Assembly (NCBI GenBank): GCA_946699065.1
Contig: CAMPDV010001989.1
Coordinates: forward strand, 1-64,000
Source: Loxodes magnus
Lineage: Eukaryota > Ciliophora > Karyorelictea > Loxodida > Loxodidae
Reading direction: 5' to 3'
DNA: 64,000 nucleotides
Shown here: in pieces, positions 25,138 through 37,740 of the stretch
How positions within the stretch are numbered: the first letter of the stretch is position 1
How the letters are laid out: each line of letters opens with the position of its first letter
Program-made: the position numbers and the translations under genes
Notes under the pieces: generated by a model
Told to the model about the DNA's origin: nothing
Databases searched by the model: none
The model's input: the letters and a program-made list of their open reading frames with translations, nothing else

Positions 25138-26320
25138 ATAGTTTAAAATTTTTACAATAACTACTGTATAAATTCGAGAAAACGCTTTAAAATTATAATA
25201 AATGGGATAGAGGTAGAAATTCTAAGCAAAATCCAGCAAGATTAAAGTAATTTTCTTCATGAAATTTATCAGTAGCGTTGCTCGATAGAATTCCTTAAAT
25301 TATTGCGAGCTTTTAAAAATTTTGGCAGTTGTTTCAAATTTCTAAGTCAGTGAGTTAGTGTAAGAGATAAATAAAAATTTTTAGGATATAAACTAGTTGA
25401 AAAGCGAGGAAAATATGTAAGTTTCTTCTAAGTGCTCGTTCACAGTTCCAGTTCGAATTTCATATATTTTTGGTTGAATAAAACATAAATGAATGGTATC
25501 AAAATACAACCTTACTATCTGGGTAATATTCTCGAGGAAATTGTAAAATAATGAAGAAAGATCAAGAATAAAGATAAGCAAGGAGTTGATAAAAGAAATA
25601 ACTAAAAAGATAGTATAAGAGCTAACCTTAAAGGAACAACCCAGCAAAAGTAATAGTAATAATTTTTAGATTAGAGAAAGCAGCAAGCCATAAGTGTAAA
25701 ATCATCATTTTTTCTGCTAGTAAGTAAATTTAAAAAAAATCAATCAAAAAAGTTGAAAAATGAAGATAAACTCTATAAAAGTATAGAAGATTGGCCACTA
25801 CTTATAATATGACTAATATAGATTCTCTCTAAATAAATTATCAAAAATGATATGTAAAAAATTAGAAAAATACGAGGAGACAATTGAAACTTATGGAAAG
25901 ATTGGAATATATTAAGATATTTAATTGGGTAAAATAGATATTGCTCTTAGTAGCAATATCAAAACTTAGTCTTTCCAATAATAAAACAATGACTATTTTG
26001 TAATATTCTGAAAGTTTCAATTGTCTTATAAAATATTTTACTATAACTCATAGAGCAATAGATCAGAATAACTTATTGCTATAAAATAATATAGTACCCT
26101 AGTAACTTAGAAATAATATTAAGCAAGAAAGTAAAAATCCGTTATCTAGAAGCTATTGCTTAACATTAAAAAATATATTAAGTTAGATTTTTTAAATTTC
26201 AAGTTGAATGAAAAAAGAGATGAAGAATATCAATTCTTCAATAAGAATTGCTTTTATTTATAGAAGAATTTGCCTAAAGATTTGAAGTTAAATGTAATTT
26301 AATTTTTAATTTTATACCTA
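25138..26320 (+). repeat. Dispersed ~1-kb repeat, copy C
   Basis: Third and most diverged copy of the family at 12,960-13,952 and 18,522-19,700. It keeps the left terminal tract, the KCSFTVPVR block, the FSLNKLSKMICKKLEKY block and the right end. A one-base deletion after the last block (near 25,895) shifts the frame relative to copies A and B. No inverted partner was found nearby. Confidence 0.75.
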
Positions 26321-27860
26321 TAATTAAATATTTAAATTTAGATATTTAAAATGAAATTAATTTGATTAAATGAATTTGTTTATAATTTTATAAAAGCTAG
26401 TGTTACATAATAATTATTAATTATCTTATCTCTTTAGTTCCTATTTGTAGTTATTCTGTCTAAATAGTTTTTATTTCTTAATTATTATAAAATATTTTAA
26501 TGAATTTTAAATATTTTATAGAAGCTGATAAGAGCTTGGTTCTAAAGTATTATAAATATGAAATTAATATTGATACTTGTGAAATATGAAAGCTTATAAT
26601 TAATTATTAAATATTTTTACAAGTCTTTAAATCAGTTATTTCATTATGTCTAATACGTATACTACAAATTTTATTAACCCAAACATTCAAATATAGTTAG
26701 CTGCAAAAAATGTTAAAGAAAAATAGCTATAAATAAACTAATTTTAAATTATCATAAATTAATATTTCCCTTCTATTCAATTAGTAAGTCTTTATATTAA
26801 CTACTTTATTTTCAAACTAATTATTTTCAAGTGTTTTATACATTTTATTACAATATGCTTTCTCAAATTTGCCTTATCTTATAATTATGATATACCATTA
26901 ATTTTCAATATTAGCAGCTTATATCTATTTATAGCCATTATTTCTTTTATAAACATAATAGAAATTCATTTTCTAAAATCTAGTTTTGCTTCATTTATTT
27001 CTAGATTAATTATCATTGAAAAAGAGAAATTTATTATTTAATTTTACAACCCTTTTCTTTGTGAGAAAATAAGTTTATCTTAATAAATTTAGTTATAGAT
27101 TTATTTAAAATATGAAAGATTAAATTTAATAGCTAATTCAAATCTTTATTAGCTATTATTTTTATAATCAATCTTTACATTCACATTTTCTTCTATCAGT
27201 TTGCTTTTCTTAGTCAAATTTTAAATTTAATATGATTAACAAATAAAACTTAATATAATAGTTTGAAATTATTAGCTAGATATAAACTTAGTGCTTGAAT
27301 ACATTTGAATAATAAAACTTTTTATTCTAATTTTAGATATATTGCTGCTATATTTTAAGTTTTTCATTAATTGCTAATATTATAATTAATGAAATTTATT
27401 TCTTAATTTCTTAATTTTAATTCTTAAATTTTTTAATTAAATTATATTAGAAATTTGTTTCTTTTTCTTAATTTTATTTCTATGTTAAAATTAATTAAAA
27501 AATATTTAATATATTTAGTATTAATTATTTAATTTTAAATATTTTATAAATTAAAAGAGTATAAACATTAATAATAGTTTATTTTCAAAATTATCTTCTT
27601 TCATATGTTTTAAAAAAGGAAAGCAAAAAGTAAAATTATTTGAAGACAATCATAAAAGAATCTTGATGTAGAGTAATAGAAATAATTTTGGTAATTATTA
27701 AGTTATTCTTACGTTTATTTGGTTACATACATATAGAATCATTATATATAATTATTTTCTAAAACACATAAATAAGAACTCTAATAAAATTTCTTAGTTT
27801 TATTAAAACATTAATAAATTATATCCTTTAAATAAATCTAAATTATTAAACATTAATGTA
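26321..27860. other. AT-rich, nothing recognised
   Basis: Low-complexity AT-rich sequence (for example 27,370-27,560). No gene or repeat was identified. Confidence 0.6.
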
Positions 27861-27901
27861 ATTATCAAGTTTTTAAGCTAATTAAAAGTATATTTATATT
27901 A

Positions 27902-27982
27902 GACACTATGGCCGAGTGGTTAAGGCGACAGACTTGAAATCTGTTGGGTTCTCCCGCGCAGGTTCAAATCCTGCTGGTGTCG
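27902..27982 (+). tRNA. tRNA-Ser (anticodon TGA)
   Basis: Identical in length and fold to the other tRNA-Ser genes, but the anticodon loop is CTTGAAA, giving TGA, which reads UCA (and UCG by wobble). It differs from the AGA copies in a couple of loop bases only. A T-run follows at 27,983. Confidence 0.92.
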
Positions 27983-28040
27983 TTTTTTAGTAGCATTTTT
28001 GATTAAAATAAATTTATGGAAGTGAAATGTTATAGTATAA

Positions 28041-28115
28041 GTGCCCTTGTAGCTTAATGGATAAGGCGCTTCCCTCCTAAAGAAGAGATTGCGATTCAAG
28101 TCCCGTTAATGGCGC
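28041..28115 (+). tRNA. tRNA-Arg (CCT), degenerate
   Basis: Anticodon CCT in the loop CTCCTAA, but the anticodon stem has a mismatch (CTTCC against AGAAG). The T-stem has the GCGATTC lesion seen at 7492 and 60,759, and the acceptor has one mismatch. Probably a pseudogene. Confidence 0.65.
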
Positions 28116-28135
28116 TTTTAATAAAAGTATCTTAT

Positions 28136-28831
28136 TAAGAATTGGGGGAAATATATCATTCTTAATCACTAGAATTAAAACTTTTCTTAATTATACTAAT
28201 TGATAATTATCTAAAGATAAAAATGATGTGATAAAATCATAAAAAATGAAAAATAAGTATAAGATACACTATTTTTTAAGATAATAAACTATTTTCAGTT
28301 TATAAGAATTTGAATTTTCCTTTTGATACAAATTAAGAATTGAAAAATAATAAATTGTTGAGTAGTTAAATGTAAGGTTATTCAGCGAATGTATTAAAAC
28401 TTTCTGGTTATTAAATCATTTTTTAATATCATTTTTTTATTATCTATCTTAGTTAAATAAAAGCTAATTTAATTTTTAAGCTAAGTATAATTTTTTCCTT
28501 AAGCTTCTTGAATTCTATAAAATTAGGTATAAATTTGCTCTAAAAGTTAAGAAATAACAATTTATTAATTTAAAATTTTATCAAGAGTGTTAATCAAGTT
28601 TAATCTGATATTTCATTGAGTATAATTTGAATATTTACAGTGATCAAGTTATTTTCACTTTTATTATCTCAAAAGATAAAATTAAATTTGTATACTTATT
28701 TATTTATTTTTTGTAGAGATTTTTTAATTAAAACTTGAAATAGATGATTTGAATATGATTTAATGTATATGAATTAATTACTTAGTATTTATAAGAATAA
28801 ATATAGAAAATATTAAAAAATAATATCAAAA
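28136..28831. other. AT-rich spacer
   Basis: Nothing recognised between the tRNA-Arg relic and tRNA-His. Confidence 0.6.
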
Positions 28832-28904
28832 TGTCGGTGCAGAGACTTGAACTCCGGTTTCGACGGCCACAACGTCGTGCCCTAACCACCTAGACTACAC
28901 CGAC
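28832..28904 (-). tRNA. tRNA-His (anticodon GTG)
   Basis: Reverse-strand tRNA. Acceptor GTCGGTG pairs perfectly with CACCGAC, followed by discriminator A. The anticodon stem CGACG/CGTCG encloses the loop TTGTGGC, giving GTG. The T-arm is CGGAG-TTCAAGT-CTCTG with one G-U pair. All arms form, so it should be functional. A degraded relative lies at 52,243-52,313. Confidence 0.93.
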
Positions 28905-31275
28905 TTACTATAATATACAATACTTATTTAAATATAAATTTAAATATATTCCTTTTACACTCTAACTAACTAGCTATTATAATGGATATACTCAAGATTA
29001 AGATGAATATATTTTTACATTTTCTATCTTCAATATAATTATTATATAATCATCTCTATTTTATTAACTAACTAATTAAGAAATTTTCCTTAATCATAAA
29101 AAAAAAGAACTAGATGAATTAGATATTTTAAGCGTAATTTGAATATTTCTTATTATATAGCTTAATATATAAGATTTAATATACTTTAAATAATTTATTC
29201 TTTATCAACATCTAACTTAATAATCTTGTTCTCATTTTGCTTTTACTACTATTATTTTTTGTTTGGTATGATCAAGCTATCTAAATTAATTATAATATTT
29301 ACAATCTTAAATAATTTGCATTAAAAATAGAAGAGACTAAGATAAATGTTTGAATACTTTTGCTAAATTTAATAAAATAAAATCAACATTTGCTAGCAGA
29401 GTAATAAGAAACTACTTTATTTAACTTATAAAGAAGAAATTAAAATGATACTTCAAGTAAGTGTAGGAAGCTTTAGAAAATTATATTTAATAAAAGTTAA
29501 GATTATAACTAATAAAGCAATATTTTAGTTAAAATTAATATTTTTTGCTAAATTAAAGACTAAAAACAACAAGAGAAGCAAGATCTACTAAATTAGTAAA
29601 TACTAAAAAGCATTTTTGATAGTTGATTATGCTTATATTTAATGTGATATAGAGACTTATTAACTTAAATTTTAATATACTAAGGCTATTTTTAATTCTT
29701 TAAAATAAGGTTATTTAAAATTATCAAAGAGAAAGATTTCATGCAAAGCATCTTATCAAAATTTACGTTCATTACTAGTTACAAGGGTGATTATGTTTTA
29801 GAAAATTAAAGGTTTAAGGCATAGTAAGATGTAAAATGCTTAAATTAGACTTAAGCAATTTAATTTAGAAATATTAATAATTAGACATATTAACAATAGA
29901 ATTTATTTTTACCTTTAGATCATATGTAGTTTCAAAATGAAAAATGAAATCCTCAAAACTTAAACTTTAGATGCTTATTAAAACTTTATAATAAATTCTA
30001 CCATTCTAGCTAAGCTTTCATTTTACTATTTCAATGTAATACATGCAAATTTAATAAAAATTAACTTATAAGCTTTAATTTTGTTATAAACATCCAATTT
30101 ACTCACAGTCTTTAATTACCAACTAGAATAAACTGATTTAACAATTTATATAGCAATAATGGTTTATATCGTAATCTCTAATTATATCTATAAGAGTCAT
30201 ATATCTTAGCTATATTAATGCTATTTTTATAATATTTTGCTAAAACTTAATAAAGCTAAAAGCATATAGAGATGCTTTTATACATTTAATAAAAAATAAA
30301 ATGATATTAGTTATAATTATAAGCTTTAAGTTTCTAAATCCCTTTTATTTAGTTAATAATTTAATTTATAATAACTAAGAAATTTCTAGAAACTAAATAT
30401 CATTAATAATTAACAAAATTGCTAATAAACTGACATCATGTACATTATAAATCTTAATTCCTCTCTAACTAATTAAATAGCTATTAATAATATAATCTAA
30501 TATTATAAAATTAGATTCTTAAAATTAGATGCTAAAGATATAATCTAAGCATATTAATCTAAGAGTTAAAATAAGTTTTAGATATAATTTAGAAGAAATT
30601 CTTTATAGAAAATATAATTATTTAATTTAAAATTAAACTTATCTATTTTTATTTTTAGTACCTAGTTAATCTCAAATTTTACTATACGCTTCTGCTTTAT
30701 CTACCTTTAAACAAGTATAAACACCAAAATACAATAAAAATCTTTTTTGGTTTCCTTCAAAAACTAGTTATAATTACAATCTTTAAATAACTAGCCTCTT
30801 AATTGAATACTTGACTAGAATAATTAAAAGAAAGAGAGTTAAAATGATTTATAAATAAATGTTGCAAATAGGCTAATTATAAATAGTACAATTAAAATTT
30901 ATTGCTATTAATCTTATTTTAGTAATGCTTTACCTTATTATTATACAAATAACCTTAGAAATATACTCTAAAGCCAATGTTATAAAGCTTTTATACTAAA
31001 AAATAGTAAAACATATAAGGAATTTATTTCTCTTAAATAAAACAATTATGTTAAAAGAGCTAACTCATTAAAATTACCTAACTAGAAATAAAGTGAAAAG
31101 AATCTAATTTTAAACTACATAGCCAATGCTAAAAATTACGTTATTAATTAAATAAAATATCTAGGAAGTAAGCTGACAAAGCAACTAATTACGTATGGCT
31201 TATTAATTTAATCTAAATAACTAAAAGCAAAGTTAATTTAAGTCTAAATTATTAAAAATAAGATAATTGTTAAAA
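28905..31275. other. AT-rich upstream region of the receptor gene
   Basis: No recognisable gene. From about 30,900 the forward frame in register with the receptor reads as a basic peptide, but no motif supports coding. The first confident codon downstream is the ATG at 31,276. Confidence 0.5.
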
Positions 31276-34200
31276 ATGCCTATTTGGATATTCTTAATCC
31301 TAAGTGCAACTCAAACAAGTTCATTGCAATTTTTAATTGTTAGTTCTCCCCATACATTACCTAACTTATCTGATTTCATTTAAATGTAGGTGTCTCAAAG
31401 TTTGTTTGGAAACTATTCTTTCAATCCTATTCATATATACCTGGAAAACTCTAATTTTTTAACCTATACCATTGAAAGATAAATAAATTATAATAAAATA
31501 TAATTCATTCTGGACTTAACATTCAACATCTTCTATTCCTCTAAATTAAGCCTTTTAAAGACTAATATCCCTTAGTTTGTAGCCTATAGAGATAATAATA
31601 ATTTTAAAAGCTAGAGAGTGTATTGAATTATGCCTAGCTATAAGCAAGAAGGAAAAGCGCTGTAAGGATTATTTGCAAGCCTAAACTTTACTAGGATATC
31701 TTATATTAGCTAAGAAGAGAATACATTTTATAAGCCACCTGAATTTATTGATCAAAGCAAAATAAAAATAAGCAACTCTTTAAATATTCCTTTGCATTCA
31801 AACTATGGTCTGAATTAATCAATATGCAATAATGATTATATGAAAGACAGAATACTGAAAGAAATTATTTAAGTATATAGAATTTATGGTTCTTCAGCAG
31901 TCCTAATTTAGTTGGAAGTTTGCTGGTAAGCATATATTTATACGGTCGCTGCTGATTATGAAAAAACAAAAGCCAGACAAGCCTTTATAGCAGGCCTTGA
32001 AGCTTCATATATCATAAATCCATAAATAACTTAAATTATATAATAAAGTTATAAGCCTCGCATTAGTATTTTAGATAATGGAATTATAGCTTTAACTCCA
32101 AAATTTTATATCCCTAGTAATTACTTCGAACTGTCAATGTACTATGTACAGCGTGTTTTAACTTTTATAGAAAAAGTAGTTTAACTTTAAACGAAAGAAA
32201 ATGATTAATCTTTTATAGAAGCATTTAATAAGCTTAAAGGGGAAATATTCGATAGTAACAATTTTATGCGGACAGAGTTTTCAGTTTTCAATCTTCAAAA
32301 TAGGAGACTAATTGAAGTTCTAGAAATAAAAGATGACTAAGTGATCAAAATATAAGATATTATTTACCCTGGACCAAGCACAACACCACCTCCTAATTAA
32401 TTTCCAATAGAAATGTCTTACTCAACTAACGATTAAGAACCAGATGGCTCATAATCTAGTTTCATTTTAATATCTCCTCCATAACATATTCCTTGTATTG
32501 TTGATTACGTCAACTTAGAATTAAGATAGTTAAGTCAATATTATTTTAAAGCAAACCCAATTTCATACGGGGGAATGAAGTTTAGTTTAAACTATACTTT
32601 GTAAGTTTTACTGGAAAACTATTATGAAATAGGAATAGCTCATTAAGGTAGCATACTAATTTAAAGTTGATATTATACTTATTTTGTTTTAAAATAGATG
32701 AATATAAATATTCCATATATTATAGCGAGTAGAGAAGATGAACTATCAGATATTCATTAATATGAAAATGTTATATATAACTATATTTCATGGGAATTTT
32801 TTCAAGACATGTATATTTAATTTTTAATCAGAAACAAATGAGATAAATTTGGTATAATTTTTGAGAAATACGAACCTTCTTGTAAAAAAATTCATGATAA
32901 GATAAAATAATGACTGATTAGTAACGACAAGGCTATTTTAAACTCCAATGAAACTACACTCTTAGAATTAGATCAAAGAAAAAATTAGTAGCTTTATGAT
33001 GATATAGCTCGTCAGATAATTTAGAAGGAAATTAGAATTATATTTTCCTTACCTGCTTTAAACTTTATTTATAATACGAAACGAGAAATTATGAAACTTG
33101 GCTGACAAAAAGGAGATACTAACTTAGTAATTATGTACACTGCTAACACCTTTGAATATGGAAATGTTGATGAGGAATTGATTTATTCAAAAAAGTTACT
33201 TCATGGAGCGATGACTATTTCCCCTTAAGAATATGTAGGAGAGAATGGATAATTACTAATATAAGTTCAAAAAGATTGTATACATTTTTTACCTCCTTCA
33301 CCTTGCTATTATATTGAGTAATCGTTGATAATTGCTAGAGGACTTAAAATTTGTCTAGAGCAAGGTTAAAGCTTTTTAAATTCAAAGAATTTGATATATA
33401 ATATAAGAAATCCATAATTCACGGGATGTAGTGGATCAGTAAAATTCAAAAAGTAATCAAATTTTAGAGATAATCTAAACTTTTTCTTCATCAATAATGT
33501 TTATGACTGACAGTGAAATTTACGTTTGGTTCCTTATCTTGAATATTGTTAAACATGTGCAATTGTGTGAAATAAGTTAAACGAACCGACTTGAAATGAC
33601 AACACCACAGAAACTCCTTAAGATTCTTTCGAATTATACGACAGTAATTGTGACTTTTCAGTTCGAAGGGTGAAAAAATTCAATTTAGGTTATAATATAA
33701 GTATTTCAGAGTTAGTATTTATATCTTTAGTTACTCTTTCTGCAACAATTTGGGGCTTTAAAGTTTGAAGATCTCATAAGCAAGAAGTACTGAAGAATAA
33801 AGTATTGATGAGTAGCGAAGACGAAATATTTATAATATATTTGCTAACTCAATTTATATAATACGTTATGTTAGGACCAGATCTAAGTAATTTATTTTTT
33901 CAAGCTACTTTTTCGAAAATTTTATCACTTGACTTTTTAGTTATAAAGATGAGCAATTATTTCTTTTGAACTAGTGTTCTCTTTAGCTCAACCTTGGCCT
34001 TTTCTATTGTTTTTCTATATTTGGCTTTTTTATTCTAATTCGAGGTAAAATATAAAAGCAATTGTATGCTAAGAAATTTGGGAAAGTTCTCTTATCTTTT
34101 TAGTCCTATTTTGACAGAAATAACTTTTATGCCAGTTATTTTTATACTAACAGAGATATACAAATGCAGCTATGGTAGAGATAGCAATTTAAATGAAGAA

Positions 34201-35250
34201 ATAGAAATCTCTGAAAGTTTTTTAGATATGAACTGCTCTAAATAATGCTTTACATAAATGCACTTTATAGCCATAGTCTTATCAACCTTAGCTTTATTAT
34301 TCTACATTCCTTTAGTAGTTTTAGTAAGACCTCACTGATAAGAATTATAAGGAGATACTATTCATATAAAATAGCAACCCTGATACATTGTAATTAAGAG
34401 CACTATTTAGATTATAATAGTAATTTTGAGCCAGGCTTTAAAAGAATTTCATCCTTTCCTTCATGGTATTATTTACTCTCTAATATTTCTAGTTTTTGCT
34501 ATTCTAGTGCTTATAAAGAAGGCTTTAACTTACTTAAAATTTAACTGAATATAATTTATTCTTCTTCTACTTACTTCCTTCATAACTGCAATAGTAGCTT
34601 TATCATTCCAAACCTCTAATTCAGGGAAAATAGTTTTATAGATAATACTTATATCAGGTATTGGATTAATCTTCATAATAGGTATAATAGTTATGGGAAA
34701 ATACCCTTCATACCTCAAATAAATAAAGCCAGATTTAGTAAATTTATTTAGGTTTGGATTTAGACTAAGAGTAGATGTAGGAATACTAAATAAGCATATA
34801 GATACATAAAATAAAAGAATATAAATATATAGGCAAATATTCCTTTAGAACTCTAGTAATTCAGCTTTAATGAGAACAAACTCTTCTTAGGATTAAAAGT
34901 GATTAGCCTCATTACAAGACAAATAAACTCTTATGAGCATTAAGAACTAAGTCACTACTTTTGCTTTAGAAGAAAGCTAAGAAAACAGCTTTACAATAGA
35001 TTACTCTTAGCAAAAAATGAATGAAAATTCTAAAAACTAAAGCATAAATCATTGAGTTACTAAATTTAAATTAGATAGTAAATAATGTAAGTTATTCTTA
35101 TAGTAAGCAGAAGTTAGGCAGGAAAATAGCATATCTTAGGAATATGAAATAAAGGACTTTACTTAACACTATAGCTTTTCATTTTTAACTATTAAATTTT
35201 AAATTTAAGATTTAAAGAAAAAATAGGCTATATCTATTCTAATTAAATGA
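31276..35250 (+). CDS. Receptor-like protein: ANF/PBP1 ligand-binding modules plus multipass membrane domain
   Basis: A reading frame of up to 1,325 codons with TAA/TAG as Gln and more than a dozen TGA as Trp. It begins with a signal-like hydrophobic segment (MPIWIFLILS). Residues ~200-370 and ~395-750 resemble type-1 periplasmic-binding-protein/ANF receptor modules. The second shows the typical order SWEFFQDMYIQFLIRNKWDK, IIFSLP...LGW, and a closing GCSGSVKFK...INNV. From codon ~800 to ~1,150 there are at least eight hydrophobic segments (for example FIIYLLTQFIQYVML), followed by a Gln/Ser-rich tail. The layout is that of a class-C-GPCR-like or other ciliate chemoreceptor; the ligand is unknown. 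The end is uncertain: in-frame TGAs at about 34,906 and 35,052 could be Trp or stop, and I chose the TGA at 35,248. No introns were needed. Confidence 0.82.
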
Positions 35251-35639
35251 CTAAGCTCTATTTAAAAACATTTATTTCATGCTAATTAGATATATTTAGA
35301 TCGCTTGATATAATTTTTTAATTTAAAGGTAAAAATGAAAAGATTTAATGTTTATAGTCACTTAAAGTTTTTATTAATTATGCGTATGAAAAGAAAATGT
35401 AGCTTGTAATAGTAAAAAAGAGTTAACTTAGTTATTAAATTTCCTTTAGTTATTTTTAATTATTATAACTAAATAATTAATTAAAATTATTAACTTCAGC
35501 ATTGGTACAATTCTATTTATGATTTATTAGCTCTATTTAGCATTAATTTGCTTCAATTAACTGAGAAATTATAAATTTAACTTAATCATTAATCAAATTC
35601 TTTATTTTCTTAAAATAAAGTCCCTTTATATTTATTAAT

Positions 35640-36640
35640 GAACCAAAAAAATTATTAAAACTGCAAGTTTTGCTTTAAAATATCTAATAATATCAACCTA
35701 ATCAAATTAATAGCTTATTTTTAGGATTGCTTACAATCACAAAGATAGACACTACTGGACTAGTTAGCATATGATTAGGTTAAAAAATACCAAATTAATA
35801 GAATAAAACTCTTGATATTTCATATCAAGCTGAATAAATAAATAAAACATTGTTTGTTATTTTACAAGATTTAATTTCTCTTAAATTACAAAAGTAACTC
35901 AGGACTATTACATTAAGAAGAGTATTCTTCATATAGGATATGCATGAGGGCATATTATTTAATCTTTAAAATGATACAATGATTAAAGAGTATTATTGCA
36001 ACTGAAGTTATCATAGGATGATAACTCTTGTAAATTATATGGTTTTACTTCTATAATTACAACGGATGAAGATATTAATTTTTCTCATAATTTCTACATT
36101 TTTAGTCTAAATGTATTAAACAATTTGTTTCAAAACATCTCCAGGGCCAAGAAATGTGAACAAATCTTGCTAATAATTAAGAAATAAAAATTAGAAAATT
36201 TTATAGATTTAAAATTTTATTTTCAGGTAATCCTAATCAAGTAGTTTCAATACTCCAATTCATTAAGGAATATGATATATCCTAGATAATTTAGGTGTTT
36301 GAAGACTAAACTAAAATAAAATTTTGAAAGCATTTAAATTATTTTATTTTATTTCCTTATATTTTGGAACTAAGAACATTGGCATCTTTTAATTAGCCAA
36401 TCCATTTAATTAACAAGAAGATCATATAAAACTGGAAAAGCTACAAAAGCAATCTCCATAAAATTAATAAAGCTATATAACTAAGAAATTAACTATTTAT
36501 GAAACTAGCAAAAGCATATATACAATAATTGATAAAGTTGTATTTATTTAATTTTAAATAAGATTTAAATAAAATTATTATGGAAAAGGAGTTTGATTGC
36601 TTTTAATAGTTTAGATGAGGATAGCTATAATGCACACATA
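35640..36640 (+). pseudogene. Decayed paralogue of the GT13 glycosyltransferase gene
   Basis: Aligns along its length with 43,330-44,435 on the same strand. Readable islands include NDTMIKEYYCNQSYH (NDTMIKQYDCSRSYH in the better copy) and TDEDINFSHNFY (SDDDINFSHNIY). Frame changes are frequent. At the position of the 16-nt intron of the other copy, the GT is kept but the AG is lost. The C-terminal block KEFDCFQQF is still visible near 36,590. It lies 390 bases downstream of the receptor stop and is not expected to make a product. Confidence 0.75.
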
Positions 36641-36779
36641 TATTCATAAAATTTTTTTTACATTATAACCAAAATTTTTTATTTAATTTTATAAATAAAT
36701 AATCCCCTTTTTTATTATTCTAGATATATTTAATTATATCCTCTACAATAAAATTTAATTTTTTGATTTTTTTTTTTAA

Positions 36780-37740
36780 TTTTCTAAGTTTGCCAATGTA
36801 AATAAAATATTTCTTCTTTAAGCAACTGTAAGCATATCATATTTTCCTCTCTAATTTCAATTTGTTTGCTGATATTTAAAATGGTGTCGCAATTTTTATT
36901 TTCAGTTATAACTTTTAAACCAGTTGATAGTGATATTATCACATTATGGGTGATTATTGACAATTTATCTTAAATTGTATTAAAGCTAAATCTAACTTAA
37001 AAACTAATTAACTTTAAGTAATTTATATCTGGATAAATAGCATTAATATTTGATTCTTTGTTCTTAAATTTGCTTTTATTTATAATATTTTTATTTTTAT
37101 TTAAGCTTCTTAAATAATGCAGATGATTCTTCTTTTAGTTTGTGAGATATACATTTAATAAATTGATTATGTGGTTTAACACATCAATAGATTAACAAAT
37201 TTAAGATTATATTTATAAATTCTCAATTATTTCCTTTGATTGTGCTGATAAATACTCTTACTAGATAATTATCATTTCTTGTATTAAAGTTTTCCACTTT
37301 GGTTTATCTCAAAGTCTAAGATTTTCAAGTATTTCATTTACATTTATCACTGCTTATTTAATTTAAAGTCTAAAATTGCTTGATTTTATATTTGTTTGCC
37401 ATCAGTGTAATATAAATTTTAAATTAAAGATTAAAATGGTTTTATAAGCTTTATTTCTTGCAGTACCTTTATCTCTTAATTATTTTTTTCTTTTAGCTGC
37501 AAATTTTCATTTAAAAGTTATTGTATATAGTATCTTTTAGAGATGTTTAAGGTTTAAATTATTTATTAACTTTCTTTTGGATTTCGACAAAAATAAGGGA
37601 TCAGGCTTGAGATCTATTTGTTTAATCATTTCTTTTTGTACAAAATTTTAATATTCGGGCTCTATTTTTAATTTTTTAAATAATTATGTGAGCTTCTCTT
37701 ACTTCTGCTTATTATATATATTAATAATTCTAGCATTATA
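36780..37740 (-). CDS. Probable coding sequence of unknown function, frame interrupted
   Basis: On the reverse strand three consecutive blocks look protein-like: 37,735-37,510 (contains EMIKQIDLKPDPLFLSKSKR), 37,510-37,430 (coiled-coil-like, NENLQLKEKNNQEIK) and 37,360-36,780 (contains SNINAIYPDINYLKLISFQV and TENKNCDTILNISKQIEIRE). The frame differs between blocks. Short introns, decay or assembly indels could each explain this. No domain was recognised. The helical, Gln/Asn-rich content is reminiscent of ciliate signalling proteins, but that is only an impression. Confidence 0.4.

Larger units (their letters stand above)
27865..28135 (+). repeat. Third-locus copy of the tRNA-Ser/tRNA-Arg cassette
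   Basis: Matches 7,320-7,590 including about 35 bases upstream of the tRNA-Ser and the TTTTAATAAAAGTATCTT tract after the tRNA-Arg. No inverted partner is seen here. The shared T-arm lesion in the tRNA-Arg places its origin with the forward arm of the inverted repeats. Confidence 0.85.

Noticed and set aside
34530-34718. Reverse-strand frame of 62 codons
   Set aside because: Antisense to membrane segments of the receptor gene; no independent support.
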